A stretch of 32,208 bases of DNA from a virus, in the IMG/VR virus record IMGVR_UViG_3300042549_003221, positions 1-32,208 of that record; one strand, written 5' to 3'. Positions 21,707-29,984 of the stretch are shown piece after piece. Position 1 is the stretch's first letter. Each line of letters starts with the position of its first letter. The position numbers and the translations under genes are program-made. Below the pieces are notes generated by a model. It was not told the DNA's origin and searched no databases. It was given only the letters and a program-made list of their open reading frames with translations.

Positions 21707-21835
21707 GCGCGGCCCGGCCCGGACTCGACCGCTTGTGGTCTTGCTCGAGTAAGCGCGAAGGATTCTCGACGCGGCCGGCCGACGGCGAAGGAATCGCCGC
21801 TCAACTCGCGCAGCGGAAGTGCCGATAGCTTGGGC

Positions 21836-22273
21836 ATGCTACGCACTCTCTCGTTGGTCCTGCTCCTCTGCTCTGTCCTGTCTGCCCAGATCCGCCTGCG
21901 CGACGTTGACGCTGCGCGCCGCGAGCTGCGCCCGTGGCTCGACGCCGTGGCCATGGTCGAGAGCTCGGCCGATGACCAGGCCGTCGGCGACGGCGGCAAG
22001 GCGATTGGCCGCTTCCAGATCTGGGAGATCTACTGGTCGGACGCCTGCCAGGTCTGCCCGGCGCTGCGCGATGCCGTCTACCAGGACGTGACCGACCGCG
22101 TCTACGCGGAGCGCGTGGTGGTCGCCTACATGCTGCGCTATTGCCAGCAGGCCGTGGCGGACAAGGATTGGGAACGGCTCTCCCGCGTCCACAACGGCGG
22201 CCCGCGCGGCCATCGCAAGCAGGCGACCGTTGGCTACTGGCGCAAGGTCCAAGCGCAGCTTGAGCGATCCTGA
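21836..22273 (+). CDS. Sec-exported lysozyme with destabilase (i-type lysozyme)-like domain
   Basis: A 145-residue protein from the ATG at 21836 (a TTG two codons upstream is possible). Residues 1-17 are a signal peptide (LSLVLLLCSVLSA, cleavage before Gln18). The mature part has ESS (Glu42 as catalytic acid candidate), AIGRFQIWEIYWSDA (57-70), VVAYMLRY (96-102) and RVHNGGPRG (117-125) followed by TVGYWRKVQ. This order matches i-type lysozymes of invertebrates and related bacterial and phage domains (GPFQI...YW..., YM.RY, RIHNGGP, T..YW.KV). It probably cleaves peptidoglycan in the periplasm as endolysin. About 130 bases without another gene precede it; they hold only a weak hairpin (GGCGA/TCGCC). 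It interrupts the head genes between Mu F-like protein and scaffold. Confidence 0.75.
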   Translation: MLRTLSLVLLLCSVLSAQIRLRDVDAARRELRPWLDAVAMVESSADDQAVGDGGKAIGRFQIWEIYWSDACQVCPALRDAVYQDVTDRVYAERVVVAYMLRYCQQAVADKDWERLSRVHNGGPRGHRKQATVGYWRKVQAQLERS

Positions 22274-22323
22274 GCGATTAGGGGACTTGTGCGCCCGACT
22301 GGAAGTCGATACCTTTCCGACTG

Positions 22324-23058
22324 ATGGCATTCCGCATCGTCGCAGACAAGGACTCTGATCTTCCCGAAGGGCTGCGCGCCCATGCAAAGCAGGAGGGCGA
22401 CCGTTGGGTCGTTAGCTCGCTGCCAGAAGGATGGGAAGTGGGAGACACCGTTGGCCTGCGCAAGTTCCTCAGCGAGGAGCGCACGGCGCGGAAGACCGCA
22501 GAGAAGGCCCTTCAGGCTTACGAGGGCATCGACGACGCAGCGGCAGCGCGCGAGGCTTTGCAGCAACTCAAGGCGGGCGCCTTGAAGGGCAGCAAGGAGA
22601 TCGACGAGTTCCGCAAGTCGCTCGAATCGAAGGTTGCCGCTGACCTAGCGAAGAAGGACGCCATGGCGCACGGTCTGACCAAGCAGCTCACCGAGCTGAT
22701 GGTGGACAACGCCGCACAAAAGGCGATCGCTGAAGCGGGCGGCAACCTCAAGCTGCTGTTGCCGATCGTGAAGGCAGCAGTGAAGGCCGAGACCACTCCA
22801 GACGGGCGTTTGGCGGTGTCTGTGGTCGATGACTCGGGCAAGGAACTGGTGAGCAAGGCCGCGGGCGCGACCTCTCCCATGTCCATCAACGAGTTCGTTC
22901 ATACGTTGCGAGAGCAGGCCGAATACAAGGTCGCCTTCGCAGGTTCTGGAACCGGGGGCTCCGGTTCCACGTCTTCGACCGCGGGCGCGGTTCGGGCGTC
23001 AGTCCCAGGATCTCTATCCGCGAGGGAGCTGTTCGACCGTGCCAGTATGCACCGGTAG
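22324..23058 (+). CDS. Capsid scaffolding protein
   Basis: A 244-residue protein directly before the major capsid gene. It is highly charged and helical in the middle (residues about 45-125, FLSEERTARKTAEKAL..., SKEIDEFRKSLESKVAADLAKKDA), with a Gly/Ser-rich linker (about 205-222, GSGTGGSGSTSSTAG) and a short C-terminal helix (SARELFDRASMHR). This is the usual design of phage scaffolds, where the C-terminal helix binds the capsid protein. No protease domain is seen, so proteolysis may not be self-encoded here. Confidence 0.75.
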   Translation: MAFRIVADKDSDLPEGLRAHAKQEGDRWVVSSLPEGWEVGDTVGLRKFLSEERTARKTAEKALQAYEGIDDAAAAREALQQLKAGALKGSKEIDEFRKSLESKVAADLAKKDAMAHGLTKQLTELMVDNAAQKAIAEAGGNLKLLLPIVKAAVKAETTPDGRLAVSVVDDSGKELVSKAAGATSPMSINEFVHTLREQAEYKVAFAGSGTGGSGSTSSTAGAVRASVPGSLSARELFDRASMHR

Positions 23059-23084
23059 CGAGCTTCTGGGAGCCGCTATGACGC

Positions 23085-23113
23085 TTCCTCGTGGGCAAAC
23101 ACCCATTGAGGAA
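23085..23113 (+). promoter_or_regulatory. Hairpin covering the ribosome binding site of the major capsid gene
   Basis: TTCCTC (23085-23090) pairs with GAGGAA (23108-23113), and inside TGGG (23092-23095) pairs with CCCA (23102-23105) around a CAAACA loop. The 3' arm contains GAGG, the Shine-Dalgarno sequence seven bases before the ATG at 23119. A shorter alternative pairs GAGG with CCTC just before the ATG. Either fold would hide the ribosome binding site. Confidence 0.5.
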
Positions 23114-23118
23114 ACCTC

Positions 23119-24087
23119 ATGGCCGTTACTCTTCTCCAGTCCGCTCTGACTGCGGAAGCAAACGGTGAGTTCAAGAAGGCAGGCGTTCTGAAGACGTTTG
23201 CCGACAGCTCGCCGCTGCTCGCCGCTATGCCCATGCTGCCGATCCAAGGCAGCGCTTTCGCCTGGACGCGTCAAGCCTCGCTTGGCTCGGCAGGCTTCCG
23301 TTCCGTCAACGGTTCCTACTCGGAATCGGCAGGCACCGTTGAGACCCGCACCGTTGCGATGAAGATCATCGGCGGCGACCTCGACGTTGACGAGTTCTTG
23401 GTCCAGGCTCACGGCCCGGCCCACCGCGCGATCCAAGAGCAGGCGAAGGCCGCGCTCATCGCGCAGACGATCAGCTTCCAGATCATCAAGGGGTCGGTCG
23501 CTGGTGGTGGTGGCTCGACCGGTGACGCCAACGGCTTCGACGGCCTCCAGGTCCGTTACGGTGGCGGCTTCGGCTCCACGCCGGTCGTGGACGGCGGCGA
23601 GAACGCTGGCCAGATCTTCGCCAACGCTGGTGGCGGTGCGCTTTCGATGCGCTCGCTCGACGAGGCGATCCAGGCGGTCGAGAACCCGACGCACCTGCTG
23701 ATGGCCAAGAAGATGCGCGTCAACATCCAAGCCTTCCTGCGCGGCAGCTCGTCGGTGCAGATGGTCAAGGACGAGTTCGGCCGTCTTGTGACGACCTACA
23801 ACGGCCTGCCCATTCTCGACGCGGACGTGCTCGGCACGGTCAGCGGCCTGGAGCAGATCGGCTTCAACGAGAACAACGACAGCAGCTCGTCGATCTACTG
23901 CTTGTCGCTCACGGACATGGGTCTGTGCATGCCCACGGTCGGCGGTGTCCAGGTGCGTGACCTGGGCGAACAGAACGCCAAGGCGGTCCGTCGCACGCGC
24001 GTCGAGATGTATGCGAACATTGCAGACATCCACCCGCGTTGCGTGTCCCGCCTCTACGACATCAGCGACGCAGTCGCCATCGCCTGA
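23119..24087 (+). CDS. Major capsid protein
   Basis: A 322-residue protein following the scaffold gene. It starts with a helical N-arm (TLLQSALTAEANGEFKKAGVLKTFADSSPLL) and continues with a mixed fold of the HK97 type: an E-loop-like segment (SVNGSYSESAGTVETRTVAMKIIGGDLDVDEFLV), helices (HRAIQEQAKAALIAQTISFQIIKG) and a C-terminal strand region with RTRVEMYANIADIHPRCVSRLYDI. The pattern is that of phage major capsid proteins whose E-loop is followed by a GGD(L)-type strand. It is probably the most abundant protein of the virion. The assignment combines gene order and overall fold signals. Confidence 0.85.
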   Translation: MAVTLLQSALTAEANGEFKKAGVLKTFADSSPLLAAMPMLPIQGSAFAWTRQASLGSAGFRSVNGSYSESAGTVETRTVAMKIIGGDLDVDEFLVQAHGPAHRAIQEQAKAALIAQTISFQIIKGSVAGGGGSTGDANGFDGLQVRYGGGFGSTPVVDGGENAGQIFANAGGGALSMRSLDEAIQAVENPTHLLMAKKMRVNIQAFLRGSSSVQMVKDEFGRLVTTYNGLPILDADVLGTVSGLEQIGFNENNDSSSSIYCLSLTDMGLCMPTVGGVQVRDLGEQNAKAVRRTRVEMYANIADIHPRCVSRLYDISDAVAIA

Positions 24088-24105
24088 TCCAAGGAGGACA
24101 ACAAC

Positions 24106-24561
24106 ATGGCTTTTCAATGCTACTCGCTGACGCTCGATGGAGCGCTTCAGCTCGCTAGTGCAACCGCGGTCTCGACCGCGACCACGACCAACGGCACGGC
24201 GTTTGACCTTGGCGGCGCGGCCAACAACTGGCAGCGGTTCGCGGTGGTCATCGACTGGAGCGGTATGGACATCACCACCGGTGACGAGTCGTATCGCTTC
24301 CAGGTGCAAGGTGCCACGGCTTCGGCCTTCAGCACGGCCTACGTGTTGGCAGAGAAGCGCCTCGGCGACTCGACTGTCAACCTCCAGCCTGTTGATACGA
24401 CGGCTTTGGGTCGCACGGTGATCTACTGCGACAACGTCGCAGTCACCAGCGCGACGGATTCGAGCAGCATCATTGCGACGCAGTTCGTCCGTTTGACCTG
24501 CATCAGCGCCGGAACGACGCCTGCCGTGACCTACTCGGCCTGGATCGTCCCGATCCCCTGA
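24106..24561 (+). CDS. Capsid cement/decoration protein (Bbp16-like)
   Basis: A 151-residue, beta-rich protein with an excellent Shine-Dalgarno (AAGGAGGA) directly after the major capsid gene. The order S-L-T-L-DG, TAVSTATTTNGTAFDLGG, and a C-terminal strand RLTCISAGTTPAVTYSAWIV fits the Bbp16-type cement proteins that bind the capsid shell after expansion. Likeness to this family is from general pattern and gene position, so it could be another decoration protein. Confidence 0.6.
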   Translation: MAFQCYSLTLDGALQLASATAVSTATTTNGTAFDLGGAANNWQRFAVVIDWSGMDITTGDESYRFQVQGATASAFSTAYVLAEKRLGDSTVNLQPVDTTALGRTVIYCDNVAVTSATDSSSIIATQFVRLTCISAGTTPAVTYSAWIVPIP

Positions 24562-24575
24562 TCTGAGCAACCGCA

Positions 24576-24646
24576 CGACCGCGCGGCGCAAGCGGTCGCT
24601 TCCCTGTGACAGATCGCAGCTCGGCGGGCCGGAACTCCCGCCGAGC
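24576..24646 (+). terminator. Two tandem GC hairpins after the capsid genes
   Basis: CGACCGC (24576-24582) pairs with GCGGTCG (24592-24598). Then GCTCGGCGGG (24619-24628) pairs with CCCGCCGAGC (24637-24646), a perfect 10-bp stem with an 8-base loop. Neither has a T-run. They may trim or stabilise the capsid mRNA or terminate part of the transcripts before the neck and tail genes. Confidence 0.5.
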
Positions 24647-24666
24647 ACTTACACCAGGAGCACCAC

Positions 24667-27105
24667 GTGGCAGTTCGCAAGTTCATCCTGACCATCGGCC
24701 AGTCCAACGGCGGCACGAAAGCGGACTACGCGGCGTGGGGCGCGCTGCACAGCCAGATCTTTGTGGACGTCGAGAACGCAATCTCGACGTCGGAAGCGCA
24801 AGGTGCATACAACGACACCTACACGATCCCAGGCACGTGGCCTGAGTTCCCGACGTGCTCGCTGAAGGGCGCAGCCGTTGACAGCATTCGCTACCTGACG
24901 TTCTACAACCCGTGCGCAACGGGCATTGCTTACGTCACATATCCAGGCACAGCGCGTGTCACGGCGGTCGATAATCAGTTGAGCACGACAGCGTCAACTG
25001 GTCTGACGACTGCGCTTAAGTGGCAATACGATCCGACGGGCCGCACGCTTACACGCGAGCGCACTGGGACCACGCACACTGTTAGTGCCTGGGGAGGCAG
25101 TCTCTCCGCTGGAGCGGCTGACCAGCTTCTTGTTGCTCCTGCATTTGATCCGCCTCCTGTCATCGGCGAGGAAATCACCTACCCGATCCGCGCAGGCGTC
25201 AACAGTGCGTCTGGTAGTTACATCTGCATCGAGCCACGCTTGGGCGATGACTTCGGAACCGACGGCAGTTGGAACGGGTCGCTGGCGGGCATGCGCGTGC
25301 GTTGCACTGCAAGTGCAAGCGCAGGCAATGTCGGGCTTGTGCGCTATGTGAGCAGCATCACGTTGGACGGAGGCATTGCCAACGACGTTGCAGGAGCACC
25401 GCCAACGGTCAAGCTCACTTTCAGCGAAGCTCTGCCAAACAACCCGTCGAACAACGACACGTTCGTCATCGAGCCGCCGCCCGTTGGCGCGGTTGACGTT
25501 CCTTTCGAGAAGTGGGCTTACTTCCTGCCGTGGTCGCCCATCGAAGGCCGCGCTACCAAGCAAACGATCACATCGACGTCGGCAGCGTCTGGCACTGGCA
25601 GCTTTGTGGCGTTCACGGTTGCAGCAGGCCATGGCATCGTCGTAGGCCAATCCATCAATGTGATCGGTCCAGCGGTCCCGCCGAGCACGCCTGCACAGAC
25701 GACCTATCAAGGCACGCACTTCGTTGTCGAAGTCACCGCGACAACCATCACGCTAAACGTCGCCTACAGCATCGCGCTGAGTGTCCCGCACTACCTGCGC
25801 GTGATGGGCAAGGTCAATCCTTACCCGCCTGGCTTCAACTACCCGAACCACATCGCCACGCCGCAGTTCTACCAGCCGTTCCTTGGCGAGAGCTATCTCT
25901 ACGGCGCAGGCTCTTCGTTCGCGTTGACCGCGCGTGCGGCATATCACACGGGCCTTGCCAACCGGTTGCAGGAGAAGGTCGGCGACATCATCTACGTCGT
26001 CAACCTTGCGGTCGACGGCACCTACCTTGCGCAGCAGGACCTCTATCTTGACGCTGCTATCCCGGTGCCGTCGGTCGGATGGTTCGACCCCAACCAGCAC
26101 ACGAGCTGGAGCGCAGGCGACCGCAACAACTTGTTCCAGCGACTGGTCGACACGCTGGACGCGGCCAAGCTCGCGGCGCAGCGCGAAGGCAACACGCTGG
26201 AGTGCTTGGGCGTGTTCTTCGTGCAAGGCGAAGGCGACGGCTCGTTCCTCGATCAATCCGAGAGGTACTATCGCAACCTGACCACGTTCAAGGCCCAGGT
26301 GCGCGGCGCGATCAAGGACGCGGGCCTCTACGCAGGCACCGAGTCGACGATCCCCTGGGTGCAGCCGCTCATCACCACGACGCCGTGGCAGTTCTCGGCG
26401 ACCATCAACTCGGCCATCCAACTGTGCGCAGCGGAAGACCGCTACATGCGCACGGTGCAGATGGACGACGCCACGAAGATCGTCGGCGACACGGCGCACT
26501 ATGACGCGGCAGGCATCACGCTGCTCGAATACCGCGCCTTCCAGCTCTGGCGCAACATCACCGAGCAGCTCGACGTTGGCGCATACGAGAGCGCGCTGGT
26601 GGTCGAGACGGGCACGGGCAGTGCGACCGCCAATAGCTACTGCACCGAGTTGTTCGCCACGACCTACTTCCAGAACCAAGGCGGCAACACGGCGTGGGAC
26701 GCGGCGGACAAGATCCAGCGCCAGCGTGCTCTGATGCGCGCCACGTTCTGGATCGACCAGACCTACGGCGACCGCTTCGTTGGCTACCGCCAGGTGAACA
26801 CGCAGGCGCTAGAGTTCCCGCGCTCGCTGGCATACGACCGGCAGGGCTACGAGATCGAAGGCGTGCCGGTGGCTCTGCAACGCGCCACGGCCGAGATCGC
26901 GCGCCGTTACCTTGAGGACTCGACGCAGTTCCTGGCCGACACGGCCGCGGGATCCAACGTCGTTGCGGACTCGATCACGGTCGGCCCGATCTCGATCAAC
27001 AAGACCTACGGCGGCGGCAAGGACACGGCCAAGAAGTTCGTGATTGTGGACCGGCTGTTCAAGGTCGCGGGCCTCATCGACAACTCGATCTGGGCCGACC
27101 GATGA
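24667..27105 (+). CDS. SGNH-esterase domain fused to DnaT-like head-tail adaptor
   Basis: An 812-residue protein starting at GTG, seven bases after AGGAG. Residues about 1-640 form a hydrolase region of the SGNH/sialate-esterase type: ILTIGQSNGG with Ser13 in GQSN, VQGEGD (519-524) and D608-T-A-H611-YDAAG, fitting the Ser, QGE-D and DxxH blocks that form the active site. Insertions of beta-rich sequence separate the blocks. Residues about 643-812 match the phage DnaT-like family (ALVVETGTGSATANSY, TQALEFPRSLAYDRQGYEIEGVP, VGPISINKTYGG), which are head-tail adaptor proteins usually about 170 residues long and separate genes. The fusion puts an esterase-like domain at the neck of the virion. 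The adaptor lies at the expected place in gene order. Confidence 0.75.
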   Translation: MAVRKFILTIGQSNGGTKADYAAWGALHSQIFVDVENAISTSEAQGAYNDTYTIPGTWPEFPTCSLKGAAVDSIRYLTFYNPCATGIAYVTYPGTARVTAVDNQLSTTASTGLTTALKWQYDPTGRTLTRERTGTTHTVSAWGGSLSAGAADQLLVAPAFDPPPVIGEEITYPIRAGVNSASGSYICIEPRLGDDFGTDGSWNGSLAGMRVRCTASASAGNVGLVRYVSSITLDGGIANDVAGAPPTVKLTFSEALPNNPSNNDTFVIEPPPVGAVDVPFEKWAYFLPWSPIEGRATKQTITSTSAASGTGSFVAFTVAAGHGIVVGQSINVIGPAVPPSTPAQTTYQGTHFVVEVTATTITLNVAYSIALSVPHYLRVMGKVNPYPPGFNYPNHIATPQFYQPFLGESYLYGAGSSFALTARAAYHTGLANRLQEKVGDIIYVVNLAVDGTYLAQQDLYLDAAIPVPSVGWFDPNQHTSWSAGDRNNLFQRLVDTLDAAKLAAQREGNTLECLGVFFVQGEGDGSFLDQSERYYRNLTTFKAQVRGAIKDAGLYAGTESTIPWVQPLITTTPWQFSATINSAIQLCAAEDRYMRTVQMDDATKIVGDTAHYDAAGITLLEYRAFQLWRNITEQLDVGAYESALVVETGTGSATANSYCTELFATTYFQNQGGNTAWDAADKIQRQRALMRATFWIDQTYGDRFVGYRQVNTQALEFPRSLAYDRQGYEIEGVPVALQRATAEIARRYLEDSTQFLADTAAGSNVVADSITVGPISINKTYGGGKDTAKKFVIVDRLFKVAGLIDNSIWADR

Positions 27106-27470
27106 CAGTGGACGCTGCGCAGATCCTGGCCGATGTCTACTCGGCGACCGCTGAGGTCGGGCGCACCGTCACCGTCACGACCTACTCGGACACCTACAGC
27201 ACGACCACCGGCAAGACCACGAGGACGGCGACCGACCACAGCGTGCTGGCGTCGCCGCTCTACTCGCAGACGCGCGGCGTCACGGCTGACTCGCAGCCGC
27301 GAGGCTCAGCGCAGTTGCTGATCCCGGCCAGCGGCCTCACGTTCACGTTGCAGGTTGGTGCAAAGGTCACGGTCGGATCGAAGATCTACACGGTGACGGT
27401 GGTTGGCCGGCTGGAGATCGGCACGACGCTGCTGGCCTACGAGCTCACGTTGCAGGAGGGCGCGCCGTGA
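27102..27470 (+). CDS. Head-closure (stopper)-like neck protein
   Basis: A 122-residue, beta-rich protein (VGRTVTVTTYSDTYS, then KVTVGSKIYTVTVVGRLEIGTTLLAYELTLQ). The C-terminal half resembles stopper proteins, in which a small barrel ends in a strand such as YELTLQ. It follows the adaptor with an ATGA overlap and precedes the gp10-like protein, the standard place for a head-closure protein. Named from order and fold character only. Confidence 0.55.
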   Translation: MTVDAAQILADVYSATAEVGRTVTVTTYSDTYSTTTGKTTRTATDHSVLASPLYSQTRGVTADSQPRGSAQLLIPASGLTFTLQVGAKVTVGSKIYTVTVVGRLEIGTTLLAYELTLQEGAP

Positions 27471-27958
27471 CCAACTCCGACAACGCGCGCTCGTTCCAGT
27501 TCCAGCTCGACAAGTTCATGTCAGACCTGGTGCCAGAAGCGGTGGTCCAGGTGCACGCCAAGATCACGCTGGACCTGCTCTACTCGCTGGTCAAGAAGTC
27601 GCCCGTCGGCTTCCCACCGAGCTGGAAGAACCCAGCGCCCAAGGGCTACGTCGGCGGCCAGTTCCGCAGCTTCTGGCAAGCCAACCTTTCGGGCAGCGCG
27701 ACGGTTGCGCAGAAGACAAACGACTCGCGCAAGTACGGCGAGGATCCCTCCTCGAGGCAGACCGAAGCAGCAAACGCGGAGCTTGGTAAACTAGCTCCTT
27801 TCAGCGTGAGCTACATCGTCAACGGACTCCCATACGGCGACCGCCTGAACTCTGGCTGGTCGAGGCAAGCGCCCGCTGGCTTCATCGAACTGTCGATCGC
27901 TGAGGTCAAGAGCAAGACCGAAGCGGAGATCAGGACGCTGGAGGCCGAAGGTGGCTAG
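27467..27958 (+). CDS. Neck/tail-completion protein (HK97 gp10-like)
   Basis: A 163-residue protein starting at GTG (GTGA overlap). It has an N-terminal helix (FQFQLDKFMSDLVPEAVVQVHAKITLDLLYSLVKKSPV), followed by P-GGQFRSFWQ, as in HK97 gp10-like proteins where a long helix is followed by a GxLR/SW-type strand. The C-terminal helical tail ends in acidic residues. These proteins connect neck and tail. The next gene starts eight bases before its stop. Confidence 0.6.
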   Translation: MTNSDNARSFQFQLDKFMSDLVPEAVVQVHAKITLDLLYSLVKKSPVGFPPSWKNPAPKGYVGGQFRSFWQANLSGSATVAQKTNDSRKYGEDPSSRQTEAANAELGKLAPFSVSYIVNGLPYGDRLNSGWSRQAPAGFIELSIAEVKSKTEAEIRTLEAEGG

Positions 27959-28379
27959 CCTCATCGCCACGGCCGCTGGCCTGATCCGTGACCGCTTCGC
28001 GGCGCAGATCACGACGCCCGAGACGCTGACCACGGTGCACGACAACGCGCCCAACCAGACGATCCCCTCGTCTGGTCGTTGGTGCCGCCTGTCGCTGCGC
28101 ATGGGCCTCCAAGAGCAGCTTACCGTCGGCGGCCTGGGCCAAGGGCACTTCCGCACGACGGGCGTGGCTCTCATCCAGCTCTTCGAGCCAGTCGGCGCCG
28201 GTGACGGCACGCAGCTCGAGCTCGTTGACGCGATCGTTGACGCCTTCCGCGGAGTGACGCTCGCCGGTCCGCCGCCGATCCACTTCGACCCACCCTACGT
28301 GTCGGCTCCGCCGACGCTCGACGATGGCCTCTGGCTTCTCGTCGTGACCATCCCTTTCCGAATCGAGGAGCAGGTCTGA
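27951..28379 (+). CDS. Tail terminator protein (DUF4128-like)
   Basis: A 142-residue protein starting at GTG. The order LIRDRFAAQI, NAPNQTIPSSGRWCRLSLRMG, GHFRTTGVALIQLFEPVGAGDG and VVTIPFRIEEQ matches the DUF4128 tail-terminator pattern (R..VRFGD..Q..GG...R..G...V.iF.P.G.G...). Tail terminators form a hexamer at the end of the tail tube and stop its growth. Position directly before the tube gene supports this. Confidence 0.75.
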   Translation: MASLIATAAGLIRDRFAAQITTPETLTTVHDNAPNQTIPSSGRWCRLSLRMGLQEQLTVGGLGQGHFRTTGVALIQLFEPVGAGDGTQLELVDAIVDAFRGVTLAGPPPIHFDPPYVSAPPTLDDGLWLLVVTIPFRIEEQV

Positions 28380-28380
28380 C

Positions 28381-29559
28381 ATGGCCTCCATCAGCACGAG
28401 CAAGCTATTAGTCCACGAGCGCGCGTCGCTCACTGGTGACGTTCCCGCCAACAGCACTTGGCAATACATCAACGTCCAGAAGCCTGGCGTCAGCGGTGGT
28501 CCGGCCAACCAGACGGTCGAGTCGCAGTTGATCCGCAACAACCGCAACCCGGCAGGGCTCAAGCTCGTCGGCCCGCAGTCGGCTCTGACGATCCCCTTCG
28601 AGACGCAGATCCCGACCGCGGCGTCAGAGAACTGGTGGTTGATGCTGAAGGCGTCGATCTACAGCGCGGCGTCTACGGCGGCCCAGAGCACTGGCAGCTT
28701 CACGTGGGCTACGACGGTGCTCACCGGCACCACGACCGGCTTCGAGCGCGGCGACGTGATTGAGATCTACGACACGGCTGCGCCGACGGTGAAGTACTAC
28801 GCACGCGTCACATCGACGCCTGGCGCGACCATGTCGATCGACCTGACGAAGCCGGGCACGGCTGGCGCAGGTCCGTTCACGGTGCGCCGTGGCGTCACGA
28901 TCAAGAACGGCAGCACGCAGAAGAACTTCGCCATGCTGCGCGTCTTCCAGTCGCCTGGCAGCACTAGCGACAATCGCTTCGAGCTCTTCGACAAGGAGAC
29001 GATCGACGCGTGCAGCTTCTCGCTGACAAACAAGGGCATCATCACCGGCACGTTCAACACGGTCGGCGTGGGCTCTGATCAGATTGCGACGGCGCTCTCT
29101 GGTTTGCGCACCACGCAAGCGAGCGGCACGTTCAACGCGGCGTCTACTGGCGAAGTGGTCGATGCGACCAACAACGTCCCGTGGGTCAACGTCGCTGGTG
29201 CCGAATACGGCGTCCAGTCGGTCAGCTTTAACTGGGCCAACAACAGCCAGGCGCGCAGTAACGTCGGCGACTACGTGGCCGACAGCATCAGCGCAGGCGA
29301 CTTTCGCGGCACGGGCCAGTTCACTGCCTACTTCGATGACATCGCCGAGTTCAACAAGGCGCTGCTCGGCACGGCCTCGTCGATGTATGTCGTGATGAAG
29401 AACAGCACTGGCAGCATCCTCACGCTGTCCATCCCGCGCGTGCGCTACGGCAACCCGACGCTGAATGGCAGCGACCGCGACGTGATCGCGTCGATGCCGT
29501 TCCAGTTCGAGGAAGATGCAAGCGAAGGGATCGGCATCCGCATTAGCTTCTTCGCATGA
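28381..29559 (+). CDS. Major tail (tube) protein
   Basis: A 392-residue protein, of the phage tail tube type. N-terminal ISTSKLLVHERASLTGDV and the sequence NQTVESQLIRNNRNPAGLKLVGPQSALTIPFETQI fit the tube proteins of the Phage_TTP family; the C-terminal part contains the long helix and the F-QFEEDA ending typical of such proteins. It forms the central tail tube. It lies between terminator and tail chaperone genes, as expected for a siphophage; the next start overlaps its stop (ATGA). Confidence 0.8.
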   Translation: MASISTSKLLVHERASLTGDVPANSTWQYINVQKPGVSGGPANQTVESQLIRNNRNPAGLKLVGPQSALTIPFETQIPTAASENWWLMLKASIYSAASTAAQSTGSFTWATTVLTGTTTGFERGDVIEIYDTAAPTVKYYARVTSTPGATMSIDLTKPGTAGAGPFTVRRGVTIKNGSTQKNFAMLRVFQSPGSTSDNRFELFDKETIDACSFSLTNKGIITGTFNTVGVGSDQIATALSGLRTTQASGTFNAASTGEVVDATNNVPWVNVAGAEYGVQSVSFNWANNSQARSNVGDYVADSISAGDFRGTGQFTAYFDDIAEFNKALLGTASSMYVVMKNSTGSILTLSIPRVRYGNPTLNGSDRDVIASMPFQFEEDASEGIGIRISFFA

Positions 29560-29984
29560 ACCTGAAGACCATTCGACGGAACAAGGCGAGCAAGGCCGGT
29601 GTCTGGTGGGAATACCAGACCGGCCAGCGCATCGACGCGCCCAACGGCCAGTTCTGCGTGCGAGTCGCCGAGCGCGACAACCCGCAGCACCGGGCCGTGC
29701 TGGCAAGGCTGCAACTGGCCAACGCAGAGAAGCTTCGCGCCGGTGGCGAGGATGCTGCGACGGCCTGGTCAAAGCTCGTCACGCGCGCGCTGGCCGAGTC
29801 GATCCTCGTCGGATGGGACGGGCTCCAAGATGACGCAGGCGCGGCGATCCCCTACTCGGTGGACAAGGCGGTCGAGCTGCTCGAGGACGAGGAGCTGTGG
29901 CCGTTGCGTCACTTCATCGAAGACACGGCAGGCATCATCCGCAGCTACCGCATCGAGCAGGAGGAAGCGGCAAAGGGAAACTGA
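29556..29984 (+). CDS. Tail assembly chaperone, short form (lambda G-like)
   Basis: A 142-residue protein between tube and tape-measure genes, the place of lambda gpG. N-terminal strand-rich part (TIRRNKASKAGVWWEYQTGQR, FCVRVAERDN), then helical C-terminal part (DAATAWSKLVTRALAESILVGWDGL, LRHFIEDTAGIIRSYRIEQEEAAKGN). Its stop follows GGGAAAC directly, so some ribosomes should shift by -1 and extend the protein. Chaperones of this type coat the tape measure protein before tail assembly. Confidence 0.75.
   Translation: MNLKTIRRNKASKAGVWWEYQTGQRIDAPNGQFCVRVAERDNPQHRAVLARLQLANAEKLRAGGEDAATAWSKLVTRALAESILVGWDGLQDDAGAAIPYSVDKAVELLEDEELWPLRHFIEDTAGIIRSYRIEQEEAAKGN

Noticed and set aside
23014-24648. 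Long - strand open frame (544 codons) opposite the capsid genes
   Set aside because: It is antisense to the major capsid and cement genes, is Arg/His/Val-rich and shows no recognisable domain; typical antisense open frame in GC-rich DNA.
27778-27801. GGAGCT-N9-AGCTCC followed by TTTC as a terminator
   Set aside because: It lies in the middle of the gp10-like gene, the stem is only 6 bp and the T-run is broken; it is more likely a coding coincidence.
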